From contig JAXRKP010000108.1 in the NCBI GenBank assembly GCA_037039925.1, forward strand, positions 217,501-281,500: 64,000 nucleotides of DNA, written 5' to 3'. The notes beneath the pieces were generated by a model, which was not told the DNA's origin, searched no databases, and was given only the letters and a program-made list of their open reading frames with translations. Shown one piece after another: positions 1 through 29,601 of this stretch. Source of the DNA: Doris montereyensis (Eukaryota > Mollusca > Gastropoda > Nudibranchia > Dorididae). A program made the position numbers and the translations under genes. How positions within the stretch are numbered: the stretch's first letter is position 1; every line of letters begins with the position of its first letter.

Positions 1-107
1 ACTTTTGAAAGCTTATCTTTGCTGACTAAAGAAGCTATAGTGAATATGATGATGATGTCTTGTCTCATGTATTTTTGGTTCTAATTTATCTAAATGAAAA
101 AAAACAG

Positions 108-17129
<17,022 letters not shown>

Positions 17130-17850
17130 TGTTATCATGTTATATACAGAGAATTATGGCATTTCTCTCCTGCTTTGATTCACTATTTTTTCTAACGTTT
17201 CCCCAGTATTTGACGATTAATACTTTCTCATCTCCAATGAAAATTGAAATGAGGATTTCATGGCATCGATGAGTGAACATTCTCCTGTGAAGGAACACAA
17301 ATTCTGTGAATAGAACTTCTGAATTGTTTTTAAGTACGATTTTGTACCAATTTTGAATGTGAATTTATTAATCCTTATTTGAAATGACTTTTACTTTCAT
17401 TATACATGTACCATCACAAACTTTTTTATATCAATAAAAATAATCATTTAATCAAGAGTGAATGTCTATTTTCAGTAATTCTCTTTGTTGACATTTCATG
17501 TTGATCATATCCTCAAATGATGTATTTACATAACTACTTTTAATACATGTTGTTGTCTCTTCCAACAAGGTCTTTGAAATACATGTACCGTACATCTATA
17601 TTTTTGTAGCAGAGCATCATACATTATGTATTCATATTATTCTCTTTATCATTATTTGTATAACAAAATATTTAAATTACAAATTTAATTAGTTTTTACC
17701 ACCAAAAAAAAAGCTGAAAGATAGCATTGCTTCCATCAAAATACAAACTTATAAGCCTGTGGTTTTTTTCTTAACGATGTAAAATAAATAATATACATTA
17801 ATGACATATTAATATTAGCAAGCGTCTTACATCTACTCCTTTTCTGCTTC
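17130..17850. other. GH31 3' flank, AT-rich, nothing recognised
   Basis: Likely 3' UTR up to an AATAAA at 17433-17438, followed by AT-rich DNA. No coding or repeat signal is recognised. Confidence 0.5.
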
Positions 17851-18560
17851 CACTTCCATTTTACAGAAGACTACTGTATGTTCCTAATGATTGCTAACTG
17901 GCATTTTGCTTCGTTATTCATTGATTGTTCTGTCCATTGAAATTTATTGTCTATAATTAGTCCTAGGTAAATGTGTTTAGCACTGTTATTTTCAGTTTTT
18001 GGTTATGTATGTACTAGTACAAGTCTGAATTAATCGCTTTTGCTTGCTTAGAATAGATATTCTAAGTACCAGTACCTGACACTAATCTGTTTGAAATTTC
18101 ATTTTCTGATTTACTCTCCCATTGTTGTAAGTAAGTGTATTGAGGTTATTTTGTAACTTTTTACAACCTTCTATTCTGTTTATTGTTTTATATAAGATAC
18201 ATTTATCCCCAAGTCTAAATTTCATATCTGATGAATGGTATTGGTCAATATCACATTGATACATATTAAAAGAGTAGAGAACCTAAGGACATTGTGGAAC
18301 ACCTGAAAGTATCTGGTAGGGATTTGGTTCAACAGTGTTCAACTACATGTATTATTTTTTGGTTCTTCCTAAAAGAAATGATTTTATCCAACCTGGGAAG
18401 AAAATTGTCTATATCATAGCTAGCTACTCAATTTTAATAATTTCATCTGTAATAGACTATGATCTACTACATCGAACACTGTTAAGAAATCTAAAAGTAA
18501 TTGGATGACATCTGTTTGACCTCTCTGATTTTTCAATAGAATAAATTCATATTGTCCCTT
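17850..18560 (-). mobile_element. CR1/jockey-like LINE reverse transcriptase fragment, reverse strand
   Basis: On the minus strand, from high to low coordinates: AFDVVDHSLL near 18450, then ICINVILTNTIH/NMYQCDIDQYHSSDMKF near 18260-18200, INRIEGCKKLQNNLNTLTYN near 18180-18120, KMKFQT, and YLGLIIDNKFQWTEQ near 17960. These are the RT catalytic region and thumb of a CR1/jockey-type LINE with several frameshifts. The FADD motif itself is degraded (FRLGDKCILYK). Confidence 0.7.
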
Positions 18561-19079
18561 ATTTTCATTGTTAAATCTTTCATAATTTATCTAATCATTG
18601 TTATTGTCAAGACATCCATGTTACAATGTTGTATGAACCAGAAAACAAGATACAGAACGAGGGAAAAGGGGTGTGGAGAAATCATTTTCATTTGGTTGAT
18701 GGGTATTGAGGAGATAGGGGGCAGGTCACTCATCTAGATTATTTATTTTTAAAGGGGAGAGGGTTATGGGGGTTTTTCCCTCTGGTTTTTCTCCCTTTTT
18801 TTTGACCACTAAAAAGCCCAAAAGATAGAGATAGAGTTGTAAGCTCGGTGATCAAAGGGATATTGAAAATGTGATTCACTGAGGAAATTCTGGCTATAGA
18901 CACAGACAGATTCTATCAATATCAATGTCCGGATGTTAAAGCAATGCACCAAGCTGGCAGCTCTACAAAGAAATTAGGTTTGACATTGGATGAAATGACC
19001 TGCGAGGGAATAGATGATGTTAAGTCAGTGTGCCTGTAGTGTAATTAGTGAATATGGCAAGTTTACTTTATATTCAGGT

Positions 19080-19315
19080 AAGCAGGACAGTAAGACCATG
19101 GAAAAGACTGTGCAGTTGCTTTAGAATGGACTCCGGAAGGAAAGAGAGACAGAGGACGCCCAAAAACAACATGGTGCAGAATGGTGGAGAAAGAGAGGAA
19201 TGGTCTCCTGGGAAAGAGCCAAAGAGTGGCCTAGGATAGACGAAATCGGAGGGATCATGTTCAGGCCTTATGTGCCTCCTGGCTCACAGAGAGTTAAGGT
19301 TAAGGTAAGTCAGCG
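19080..19315 (+). mobile_element. RTE-type LINE 3' end
   Basis: Encodes ALEWTPEGKRDRGRPKTTW (split across two plus frames near 19117-19175), then VEKERNGLLGKEP. It ends with gagttaaggttaaggtaag. The WTPEGKRxRGRPKTTW block is the usual C-terminus of RTE-like ORFs and corresponds to RWTPKGTRKRS in the copy at 960-2290. A further diverged piece (AQDKS..EWRRFDGALC) follows near 19420-19480. Confidence 0.7.
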
Positions 19316-19485
19316 GGAAAGCAGTTGATCATTCTTAACCGTCCCTAGCATCTCAGTTATTCCTTTTTTTCTAATTAGAATTAATCCATATAATTAATAG
19401 AAACATTAAAAATCAGACGAATGGCCCAAGACAAGAGTTGAATGGAGACGTTTTGATGGTGCCTTATGCTCATCCAAGGAAAGAG

Positions 19486-19512
19486 AGGGGGAGAGAGAGA
19501 GAGAGAGAGAGA
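19486..19512. repeat. GA microsatellite
   Basis: Short run of GA dinucleotides with one GG interruption. Confidence 0.9.
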
Positions 19513-19689
19513 CAGAGACAAAATTACTCCAACCCACTGTGTCACTATGCCATGATGTCAAGGTGAATGTAGAGGAAAGGGTATGATGAAAAACAGATGT
19601 AAGAGAATGAAAGGAATGGAGTAGGATCTACCAACGGATCTTATTAACTGCCCATCCTCAACTAGAACATTGACTCTAGTGTAAGATTT

Positions 19690-19998
19690 TGATTAGATTT
19701 GATGTTATCCACATCCACAACTAAGGTGATCTCTGGGGTTTTGGAAGTTTTAAATTTTACCCTGACTGCCCTGTAAGCAGCCAAAGGATCTTTGCCCTAC
19801 ACAGAGCATTGTGATCTATACACAGGACCTCTTTTTTATTGTCCGCCTCCGATGGGGCTAGGTGTTGATCCACGTACCTGGACCAAGGGGGCAGTTCAAC
19901 TAAAAAAAAAACTAAAGAAAATTATTCAACCATCGGGACTTAAACCCACAACCTTTTGGTTGAGAGGATAACACTTTGCCTCCGGACTACTGAGTCCC
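19690..19998 (-). mobile_element. tRNA-derived SINE, reverse strand
   Basis: The reverse complement carries a tRNA-like head with a B-box-like gggtttaagtcccgatgg, then a body with CCATCGGAGGCGGACAATAA and a cacaatgctctgtgtagggc/caaaggatc block. The same body words occur in the plus-strand copies at 47980, 61210 and 63705, so this is one family. Confidence 0.72.
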
Positions 19999-20239
19999 CC
20001 CTCTAGCGTAAGTTAGGAATCAGTATTTACAGCAATCACCCCTACATATACCTGAAACAGAAAGTTGCTTCTGTATGTTTACGTTGTGGGTGCAGTGAAA
20101 GTCGTGGTAGCCTAAGACGGTCCCCTCACCACAAAACGTAGTAGTATGAGCAGAAATACAGGATTTTGATTCTGTCATTCTAGTAGTGTCTTGTCTCACA
20201 AACTTTGCTGTCACAAGATGAAAGATAACTGTGATGTCA

Positions 20240-20530
20240 ATTATATTATGAGTATGTGGTGTCTGTTAGGCTGCCAAACTGGGGATCATGAGGTCCCTGG
20301 TTTGAATCCTAGCAAAGGTTTGACATTGTGTTCCTTGGGAAAGACACTTAACACGCATTTTCACCACTCTACACAGGTGCAAATGGGTATAAGCACTAGC
20401 TTTAGAGTAAAAACATATTATGTCAAACTAACGTCCTGGCCAGGAGGTGATTATTATCACCTGTTCCCCTTCACAGTATTGAAATCGAGATAAGCTCTGG
20501 CTCTATGGGCCATAACGGTCTTAAAGAAAC
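20240..20530 (+). mobile_element. second SINE-like element
   Basis: Starts with a tRNA-like gctgccaaactggggatcat, a B-box-like tggtttgaatcctagca and then tgtgttccttgggaaagaca, cttaacacgcattttcacca and gtgcaaatgggtataagcac. The CCTTGGGxAAGxCACTTxACxCGCATTT body is one I associate with SINEs of marine invertebrates. It differs from the SINE just to its left. Confidence 0.65.
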
Positions 20531-20761
20531 TGTTTTTTACTTATATTATTGGGTATATCTTTTTATTAATGGTTTGTCATTCTAGTTCATCAAAGTATTA
20601 AAAGTAAGAGCCCATCTTTCCATCAATATAACTTATAAGTCACTTATTCATTGTCTTTCTCACACACACACACACACAGAGGCCCATAACATGTACACAA
20701 TAAATATAACACTTCCTACAATATGGTCAATTAAAGTCTACTTCAATAAACTATATAAAAT

Positions 20762-20763
<2 letters not shown>

Positions 20764-20794
<31 letters not shown>
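20764..20794. repeat. G31 homopolymer
   Basis: Thirty-one consecutive G residues on the plus strand, between the GH31 and ERI3 genes. Its true length is uncertain because such runs are hard to sequence. Confidence 0.9.
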
Positions 20795-20797
<3 letters not shown>

Positions 20798-23037
20798 ACA
20801 GAAAAAAAAGAAAATTAAGCCACAAAAAAATCCCCATTAATTTTAGAGCCTACTTAATCGATAACCATGTCTCCAGTTTAATTCATCTCAATGTAGATGA
20901 TATGACCTTTCAAGGGGAAACACATTGCATTGTGTACTTCTTTGGCAATTACTTTTATCTCATCTGACTTGTTTGGATTGCATGACACTGCTGCATAAGA
21001 CAACAGACAGGACCACACAGCATAGACTGGTCTCGAGATTGTCTCTCATACAGCAGTCCAAGCCAGAAGATTGAGAGAATGAGTGAGCAATGAGATGTAT
21101 TTAAACATTGACCTCAGGTGAATTGATCTCTACAAAATGGTAGTGTGCAAGTTTCGTAAACAGTCCTGGGGTATTGTAAATTAGCTGGTTGTTTTAATCA
21201 CTTTAACAAAAATCAAAACAATAATTTTGAGGAAAACAGACATAAAACCTGCTAAAAAAACTTTTATTTTATCCAGTAGAACTAGACACTAGATAATGGT
21301 TTTCAAGAATCAAGGCATTTCATTTATGCATGTTGGAAACTAAATAAAATCATCCAACCTTTAAGATAAAGGTTTTTTCCTTTTTTTAAATGATATTTGA
21401 ATGATTTACTTCATTCATGATTCTATTATGTGAATAAACAAGAAACAGAATACCGTTAAATGTCTTTTTTTAACAAAAGGCAACACAATTTATTTATTTC
21501 ATTTCAACATAAGTCCATATCATAAAAAACGTTCATGTCAGAAATCCGGTCTGTTTAAAAACAAATCCCTGTTGAATCATTGCAACAAGGATGTTGGCAA
21601 TATTATGACAATCGTCTGTGAAAGATAAAATGTATTGCAATTGTTTAGTCAAGACAAACATTCATACATCTTTTCATAATGAATACACACTTTGGTTCCA
21701 AAGCTGTTTTTTTATTCATTACTAAAGTGTGAAATGTTTTTAACCAAACTATTTACCATTTTAATCCTTTTGTGATTATTTTCAGTATTTCAAACAACAG
21801 AACGTCTGTGTCTTTTGTTAAAGCAATCACTATTCTCATATATACAGTAAAAGTGTTCAAAGAACACGCCGCCTAACAGCATGGTCCGTCTACTAGCATT
21901 CTCAGGAAACAGATTTTTTTCTATCTAAATTGGTCCCTTGCCAACATGCAAGGAAAGGCTAACAACACAATTTTAACAGACATGTAACTTGTCAAAGTTG
22001 TCAAGACACATGTCTTCTTTCACAAATATCAAATATGATAGCATTTCAATTTGATCAGATGTGTAGATGATCAAGCCATGCCATTCAGCCGTAATAGATA
22101 GGTGCTAATAGTGAACTCTCTACCTGCCAGACGGCAAGGTGCTTATTCCGTCCACCTAAGCCAAGTAATAAATAGTCCATAGGCTGTTAACAGTGAATCT
22201 TACTCTACCTGCCAGACTGCACGGCATCATGATGGACAATGTTTAGTGTAGGTAAAACGAGCAAGTCTAAATTCATGCCCAAATCAACTGATGTTAATCG
22301 TTGTCAATTAAAGCAAAGATAAGTGTCCAACCAATGCAATGTTGGTGAATGAAGAAACTTTCATTGATTTTTAGCGTGCGTGTAAGGTAAAAATGGATGA
22401 CCATTGACTACATTAAGTTCTGTATGCTTACCAGCGTGGTCTGCATACCAGCACAAATTTCAAATTTCCTAAAGATTTTTTTTTTAAATTAAATAAATCA
22501 ATAAATAAAGGGGTGTACTTGGACCAAGAAACTTCTATCCTTGAGGAGTTGTAACTGCACTTCCCCCTTCTTTGAAGAAACATAATGTTCCCTTCAAGCC
22601 AAGGGCACATGCCAAATTTGGTCACGTCAAGTGGAAGAGATCATACAATGTCATCCCTTAGACAAAATGCTGGTTTGTCACATGCTCTGCCACCTCAGCT
22701 TTTGCTTGTACCCATACACACTGGGGTGGTATTTGCAAAAACTTTGTAAAGGGTCATTCCCAAGGACACTTGACACCAATGTTCCCTCTAAGCTGTGTGC
22801 GTGTGTGCGAACACCAGAGAGAAAAGGGTGCACAGTTGAGAAATGTGTGCGCATACCAATGAAAAATAACAGCATGGACTAAAAAAAAATATTCTTTCAT
22901 TTACACACAATTAGGATTTATATTGTCAAATTTTACACAACACCAAAGATTTTCGCACATAGACTACACTACAAAAGATAAGTGGGAACATTGCTTGACA
23001 CCACTTTCCGTCATCAGTCTATTTAAATATGACCTAC
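20795..23037. other. Region 3' of the ERI3-like gene; last ERI3 exon expected here but not found
   Basis: The exon at 23038-23133 ends at phase 1, so at least one more minus-strand exon encoding DDCxN...and the C-terminus should lie below 23038. I could not identify it. An imperfect direct duplication of about 80-90 bp (sharing ctctacctgccagac) occurs at about 22105-22225. The rest is AT-rich and unassigned. Confidence 0.5.
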
Positions 23038-23133
23038 CTATTCCACTATGGTGCCTCCCTTCATGCCTAAGGTTGAGTTTTGAAGCATTGGCATCATACC
23101 TTTGGGAAACATACCAGTCATTTCTGCAAATGC
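23038..23133 (-). CDS. ERI3: ERI3 exon 6 (GRHHSGI), with internal 1-nt frame break
   Basis: Acceptor tttatcag and donor GTAGGT. The entering frame gives AFAEMTGMFPKGMMPML. The conserved continuation LNLRHEGRHHSGI, with the catalytic His, is in another frame. One base is missing in the A4 run (plus-strand tttt, 23078-23081), because 96 bp cannot link phase 0 to the phase 1 exit required by SGI|D. Without repair the frame stops at the splice site. A sequencing error is the simplest explanation. Confidence 0.88.
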   Translation of the reverse strand, partial: AFAEMTGMFPKGMMPMLQNSTLGMKGGTIVE

Positions 23134-26100
23134 CTGATAAAGCAAAAATAAAAACAGAGTACTTGAACACCACGAATAGAACAAACTGATTGAAACATAT
23201 CAAAGTGAAGTAAACCAATAATTATCAATTCAAATTATGTCAGTGTTTTTTGCTAACATACGTAAGAACGAAATGTCATTGCTGTTGCTAAGTTCACTAT
23301 AAACTCTGCTAAACAACTCCCTTTCAGAGGACATTGCATATCTCATGAAGTTGTTCACAATGAAGTGTATTGCATAAATTATTATCAACATCATTTCCGT
23401 TTATCAATAATACTTGAATGTTTTTTTTTACTTTTTTGATGTTGATCCATTGTCCAAAATACTTTGACGGAGAAAGATCAAGATACGCACATTGTTTTGG
23501 AAGCCTGAAACAGATAAGAAAACATTTTCAATCACCTTGATGGAATTGAATGATATATAAACAACTTATCAAGTGGCTCCAGCAAGATAAAAAGCAATTC
23601 AGGGGATTCTTTTTTCTTCAGTTTAAAAAAAATTCATATCTCCAGTGTGAATTAGAATGGCAAAGAAGTACATATATGATATTATACAAGTATGAATATA
23701 AAAAAGGACTTGCTTCTAAACAGCAATGAAAACATTTTTAACTCAATAAAGACACTCTAGTTGTCCGCTGGGGATGTGCACTGTTTACACACCATTTATT
23801 CATAGAGAAACTCACCGAAACAGGGGATGTAACTATGAAGTGAAAGTCTAAGTATTTACTGTCTTACTTACACTCCTTATAATTAGCCAAGCTGCTTTGT
23901 TTATAGTTCTAAGACTATATTTAGATGCGTGTTGAAAAATGAAAAAACGCTCTTATCAACATTACGTCCTCATGCAAGTAACAATGATTCAATGTAAATG
24001 GAGCCCTTCAACTAGTAATGCAAGATGGTTCTAATGACGAGAAGGATGTAATTTATCAATTTGATGATGATGACATTGAAGATGCTGTACTCGAGGATCA
24101 TGACAACCAGGTGATAAACACACTTTTCCACGATACATTTTCATTGATTCATTCATGGGGATCTTTAAAAACTTGGTTATCACCATCTTTGTAAGATAGG
24201 TGTTCAGAATACAGAAAATTACATTTTCATCTCCACGATAGTCCTGGTTACATTCATTTTTTACTCAAATACTTTAAAGACACAGAAAAAAACCAGATTC
24301 ATAGTCTGTATTCCCGCACCTGGACTGGCGATTTTTGGACCAAAAGGTTGATTTTCTGTTCTTTGCATTTTCAGGTAGAACGATCATTTATCTACAAGTT
24401 CATGGCAGAAAAATGTTCATATGACGAGTATTTATTATTTTACAAAATATTTTGTAGGCGAGGGGTGGTAAAAACAATCAAAATTTTGACGTAAATTACC
24501 CTAACACTGACTGAGAAAATGGCAGTAAAAACCTGTATATTGGCGGTTAATCACCAAATATGGCAACACACGACTTGACCTCATTTTGCCGACACCGATC
24601 GACGCATCTCCCATCGATGTGTGACATAAGAGGCGTTGCGCGTCAGTGTGTATGTAAACACGAGCACAAGCATAGGATATAGAGGAAAAAAACAAAAAAC
24701 TGGTCATTTCGATGTCTGTTTTCACAACAGTGCACATCTAAACCTAGATTTATAATCCTATTTACATAAGTAACAATGCCAGAGACTGTCGAAAGAGTAA
24801 GGGGGCTGCTACAACAAGGGAAAGTCGTCTGAAGCGTTTGTTTTGTGTTATTTTCTTTTGATTTTTTTACTTGCATTTTTCTCGAAATGTAGTTTTTCCA
24901 CACTAAAATTCTATCTCCTCCGCCATTTAACAAACAATTTGTATTATATTTGGCACAAAGCTTCCTTTTATCAATGTTAATAAAATGACGTCGGTTTGTT
25001 TTATATATTGTAAACTTTTTGAGAAATTGTTTTTTTGTAATAAAAATGTCGTTTTTGTATATTCACGATATATAGCATTTTCAAAAATTCATTAAAAAAA
25101 AAACTATTCAAAATATTGAAAAAATCGCTTTAGATATTGAATGGAAAAGACGATCTGCACAGGTATTGAGTGATTTTATTCTAAGGGAGGAGATAGAATT
25201 TGAAAATTGAGTCAAAATCCAAAAAAGGTGGCCGTTTCTATGGCAACTAAGGACGCTACAAACTTTTCAATGATATAGGATGACTGTATTTAAACAGTTA
25301 CTCATGTACATACTAAAAAGCAAACCCCCACCCCCTCACCCCCCTTAATGTCATCACATGACATGAAAAACTCAAGAAATGAGTTGATCAGTTAATAATA
25401 ACAAGGAGAAGATAAATCAATGAATTATTTCAAACTGGATAGACAAATAATTTTTCATAGACACCAGAAGGCACAAAGAATACCATGATTATTATAAATG
25501 ACTCTGAAAAAAACAAATCATATTATTCACGTGTGCTGATTTTTCTTACTCTTTTTATCCACTTACATTGTTTTAAGATCCCAGTCTCCACATGTTATAA
25601 ATATGGATTTACATTCTGGATCCAGTAAATTCTCATCCTTCATCCATTGATTAAATTTCTGTTAGGGATGGCGAAAACACACAAAAAAAGTTACATTTAT
25701 GGCATTTCAATTTTCTAAAATCCAGGCAGTGGACAGGTCCTGCCCTCCACGAGTCTCCTGCTGCCTTGCAGGCGGTCTTGGCTGACTTCAGGCTAAGGGG
25801 GAGTTAACCCTAACAGAAAACAACCTGCTGCCTTGCAAGTCGGTCTGGGTTGACCAAAGACTAAAGGAGTGAAAATAACAATCTGCTGCCTTGCAGACTG
25901 GTCTTGGGGACCAAAGGCTAAGGGAGTTAACCCTGACAGAAAATAACGAGGCTTGGTAGGGGGCCTCAAGGTGGCAACCCCACCATCTACCTAGGGTACA
26001 GTGGGCTAATCCCCTACTTATCCAAAACCAAACAGATTCAGAGAAATAAATACAATATACCCGGCTACACCTTTCAACGACGAACATGGAAACGAACTGT

Positions 26101-29100
26101 AATTTTTGGAACATGGAATATTAGGGCAATAAATGGAAAAGAGATAGAATTTTTTTGAAGAAATGGAAAAATTCATAGTAGACATTTTTACTTTTACAGA
26201 AACAAAGAAAAAAAGGACAAGGAATACAAAATGTAGGACCAAATCATAATTTAATTTTCTCAGGAGTAGATGTCAAAGATAAAGCTAGAGCAGGAGTAGG
26301 CCTCTTAATGCATAAAAGGCATGAAAAACTACTAGAAAGTTGGAAATTTATAAGCCCAAGGCTATTAGAGGTAAATATTAAACCAAAAAAGAAGAGAAAT
26401 TAAATTATTAATAGCTTATGGACCAAACGAAGACGCCACTTAAGAAAAATAATATCTTCAAAAACGATTTACAAATAGCTGCAGAGAATCTTAAACACAA
26501 ACAAGACCTAATGCTTTTAGGAGATTTAAACGCTAGAGTAGGCAACAATGTAGAAACATCAGGATGAGTAACAGGTAAAGAAGAAGAGACAACAATTTCT
26601 CCAAATGGAGAGACTAATAGTTTTTGCCTAAAGAATACCATGAAAATAGCCAACACCTTTTATTCTCATAAAGATACATGTATCCACAAATATACAAAAG
26701 TAAATGAAGACAGATGTGAAAAGTCAACCATAGACTACACAATAGTTAGCAGCTCCCTTTTTTTATGCAAGAGTAAACAGAGCAGCAGAAATATGTAGTG
26801 ATCCTCACGTAGTGATTGCCAGATTGAGATTACTGACTGAAGAAAACAAACAGGAAAGGAAAGAGAAGAAAGCTGCTAAACTCAAAATAGAGGAACTAAA
26901 TAAACCAGTAGTAAAACAGGTATACCAATCTAGGATAAAAAGATTTATCAGTGAAAGACAGATGGATCTAAATGATAGCACAATAGAAGAAAAGTGGCAA
27001 ATGTATAAAGAAACACTGTACTGAAGAGATCCGTGGTAGGAAACAAATTAAAGGAGATAGGAGAAGAACAGCATGGTGGAATGAGAATGCCAAGACTAAG
27101 ATCAAAGAAAAAAGGATGCCTGGAAGATGTAGATATCTTAATAAAAGAAATCCAAATAGCTATTATAAAAATGAAATTAGGAAAGGCCCCAGGAGCAGAG
27201 CAGATTAAGTTTATCCAGAAATGACAAATTACTACATGCAATATGCCAACAAGTCCAAACAGGTGCCAGACGACTGGAAAAAGGGAACGGTAGCACCATT
27301 ACGTAAGAAAGGTTCAACAATGGAATGCTCAAATTATAGACGGATATCACTACTTAGCGTACCAGGAAAAGTGTATGCAAAGAAACCTAAAATGAGACTA
27401 AGGAAAACAGTAGAGGATCAAATGGACGAACAGCAGAGTGGATTTAGAGCAGGAAGAATTGCACAAGACCACATATTTACAATTAAACAAATAACAGAAA
27501 AATTCCTTGAGAGAAACATTGACTTGCACCTGTGTTTTATTGACTTAAAAAAAACATTTGACACTGTGAGGGGGGACAAACTATGGCATTCCTTAACAAA
27601 AACACAATGTAGAGCAAAATTTAATAGAAGCCATTAAAATTTTTACAATAAACCTACATGTGCAGTGAGGGTAGCTAGAATTGTATCTGAAGAATTTGAA
27701 GTAAATATAGGAGTAAGACAGGATTGTATCCTAAGTCCTCTTTTGTTTATCACATTTATGGATTCAGTCACAAAGGCATCCTCAAAAATGAAGAAAATGA
27801 ATGTAGGTATGTGGATGCTCAAACAAGTAAATGTATCCATGCTTTCATTTGCCGATGATTTTTGTTCCGTTTGGAAAATCAGAAAGTAACCTTCAGTCGA
27901 ATGTCAACATGATGAACAATGATCTAAATAAAAAAGGAATGAGAGTAAATGCAAAGAAAACCAAAACAATGCTAGTAAGAAGGGAAGCTAAAACACAAAA
28001 TCTTAAATTGGCCAGGGAGAATTAGAACAAGTTCAAAGCTACAATTACCTAGGAGTAATGAGTAATCACAGAGGAAGCGCCTAAGATGTTTGATTTCTTC
28101 CTACGCAGAGGCTACCCTAGGGCCATCATTTGTCAAGCCTTTCTGAGAGCTAAAATTGTACCCCGTACAGACGCCCTCAACATCGTAGGAAGAAAAAAAG
28201 ACCAAACGCATACCTCTTATCCTTCCGTACCATCCCACACACACACCGTGTCATCAATATAGTCCGCAAGAACCTGCCTATTCTACACGCTAGTGACGAG
28301 ACTAGACGTGTTTTCCCTTCCTTTCCTTTAATTGCCTTCAAGAGACACACTAGCCTTCAGGATATCCTTGTGCACAGTCGCCTCTCTACTGACTCCTCGC
28401 CGTCGGGCACAGTCCGATGTGGACGCACTAACTGCAAGACATGCCCCTTAGTAGACGGCTCCACAACCATTCAGTTCCCTAGACAGACCTGTACAGTGAA
28501 TGGGCAATTCTCCTGCGCCTCTCGCAATGTTATTTATGCTATTCGCTGCAGTCATTGTGGAATGGCCTATATCGGAGAAACTGGCTTGCAACTCTCCAAC
28601 AGATTTGGCCATCACAGGAGAGATATTGAATACTGCGAAAGCAAGCCGGTGCCTTTACATTTCAATAAACCAGGACATCGAGGAACCCATGACCTGAAAG
28701 TATGCATTCTCAGGTCATGTACTGGCGGTGCTGAGTCTAGGAAGTCTTTAGAGAACCAGCTTATAGTAAGATTGGGCACAATCAACCCTGACGGTATGAA
28801 CGTCTTACACCAATTTATATAATTTTCTTTGGAGTAACTCCCATAGTCGGGCACACGCTATTACTATCCCTGACCCTTCCCATCCTCTACCCTACCCCAT
28901 CCGCTCCCCCAACCACCCCCATGAAACTATCCCACCCTAACCCTGCCACCCCCTCCACCCCTTCCTATCCCGGGCAAAGTTGGGTCCCTCTGGCAGTTCA
29001 CACCCCGTGTGCCCGCCTATGGTAGCATACTCAATGGTAGGCATCTACATTTTTTACAACTTTTATTTTGTATTTTTATTTCTTTTACGTTCACCATTTA

Positions 29101-29531
29101 CCGGAAGCATCTTGGCGCACAGTTTCTTACCATTACGGAATAGACCTTATGTTATCACCAAGGAAAAATAATTTGAGATTTTGATTCCTTGGATGGCATC
29201 AGCTAGTCCTAACTGGCATTTTTTGAAATTTCAGATAAGTTGTTTACTCTCCACCCTTATTACATCGATAAATTTGTAATTTATATACATTTCGCACCTT
29301 CAGTGTAAATTTTTGTCTTGATTTATACTTGCTTTCATTCATTATCTATCATTTCTTCATTCTAGACCCAGTGAGATATAGATCTAATCTTACATTTATC
29401 CTATCATTTCTTCTTTCTAGACCCAGTGAGATATAGATCTAGTCTTACATTTATCCTATTTTTTCGTTCTTGTTTCCCATACTCACACGTCTCTCTCTCC
29501 CTTTCTTTCTCCCCTGCCTGTTTTCTTTCTT

Positions 29532-29601
<70 letters not shown>

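Noticed and set aside
22428..23218. Several short frames as the missing ERI3 last exon
   Set aside because: None shows the expected DDCxN...NI start after a phase-1 acceptor.
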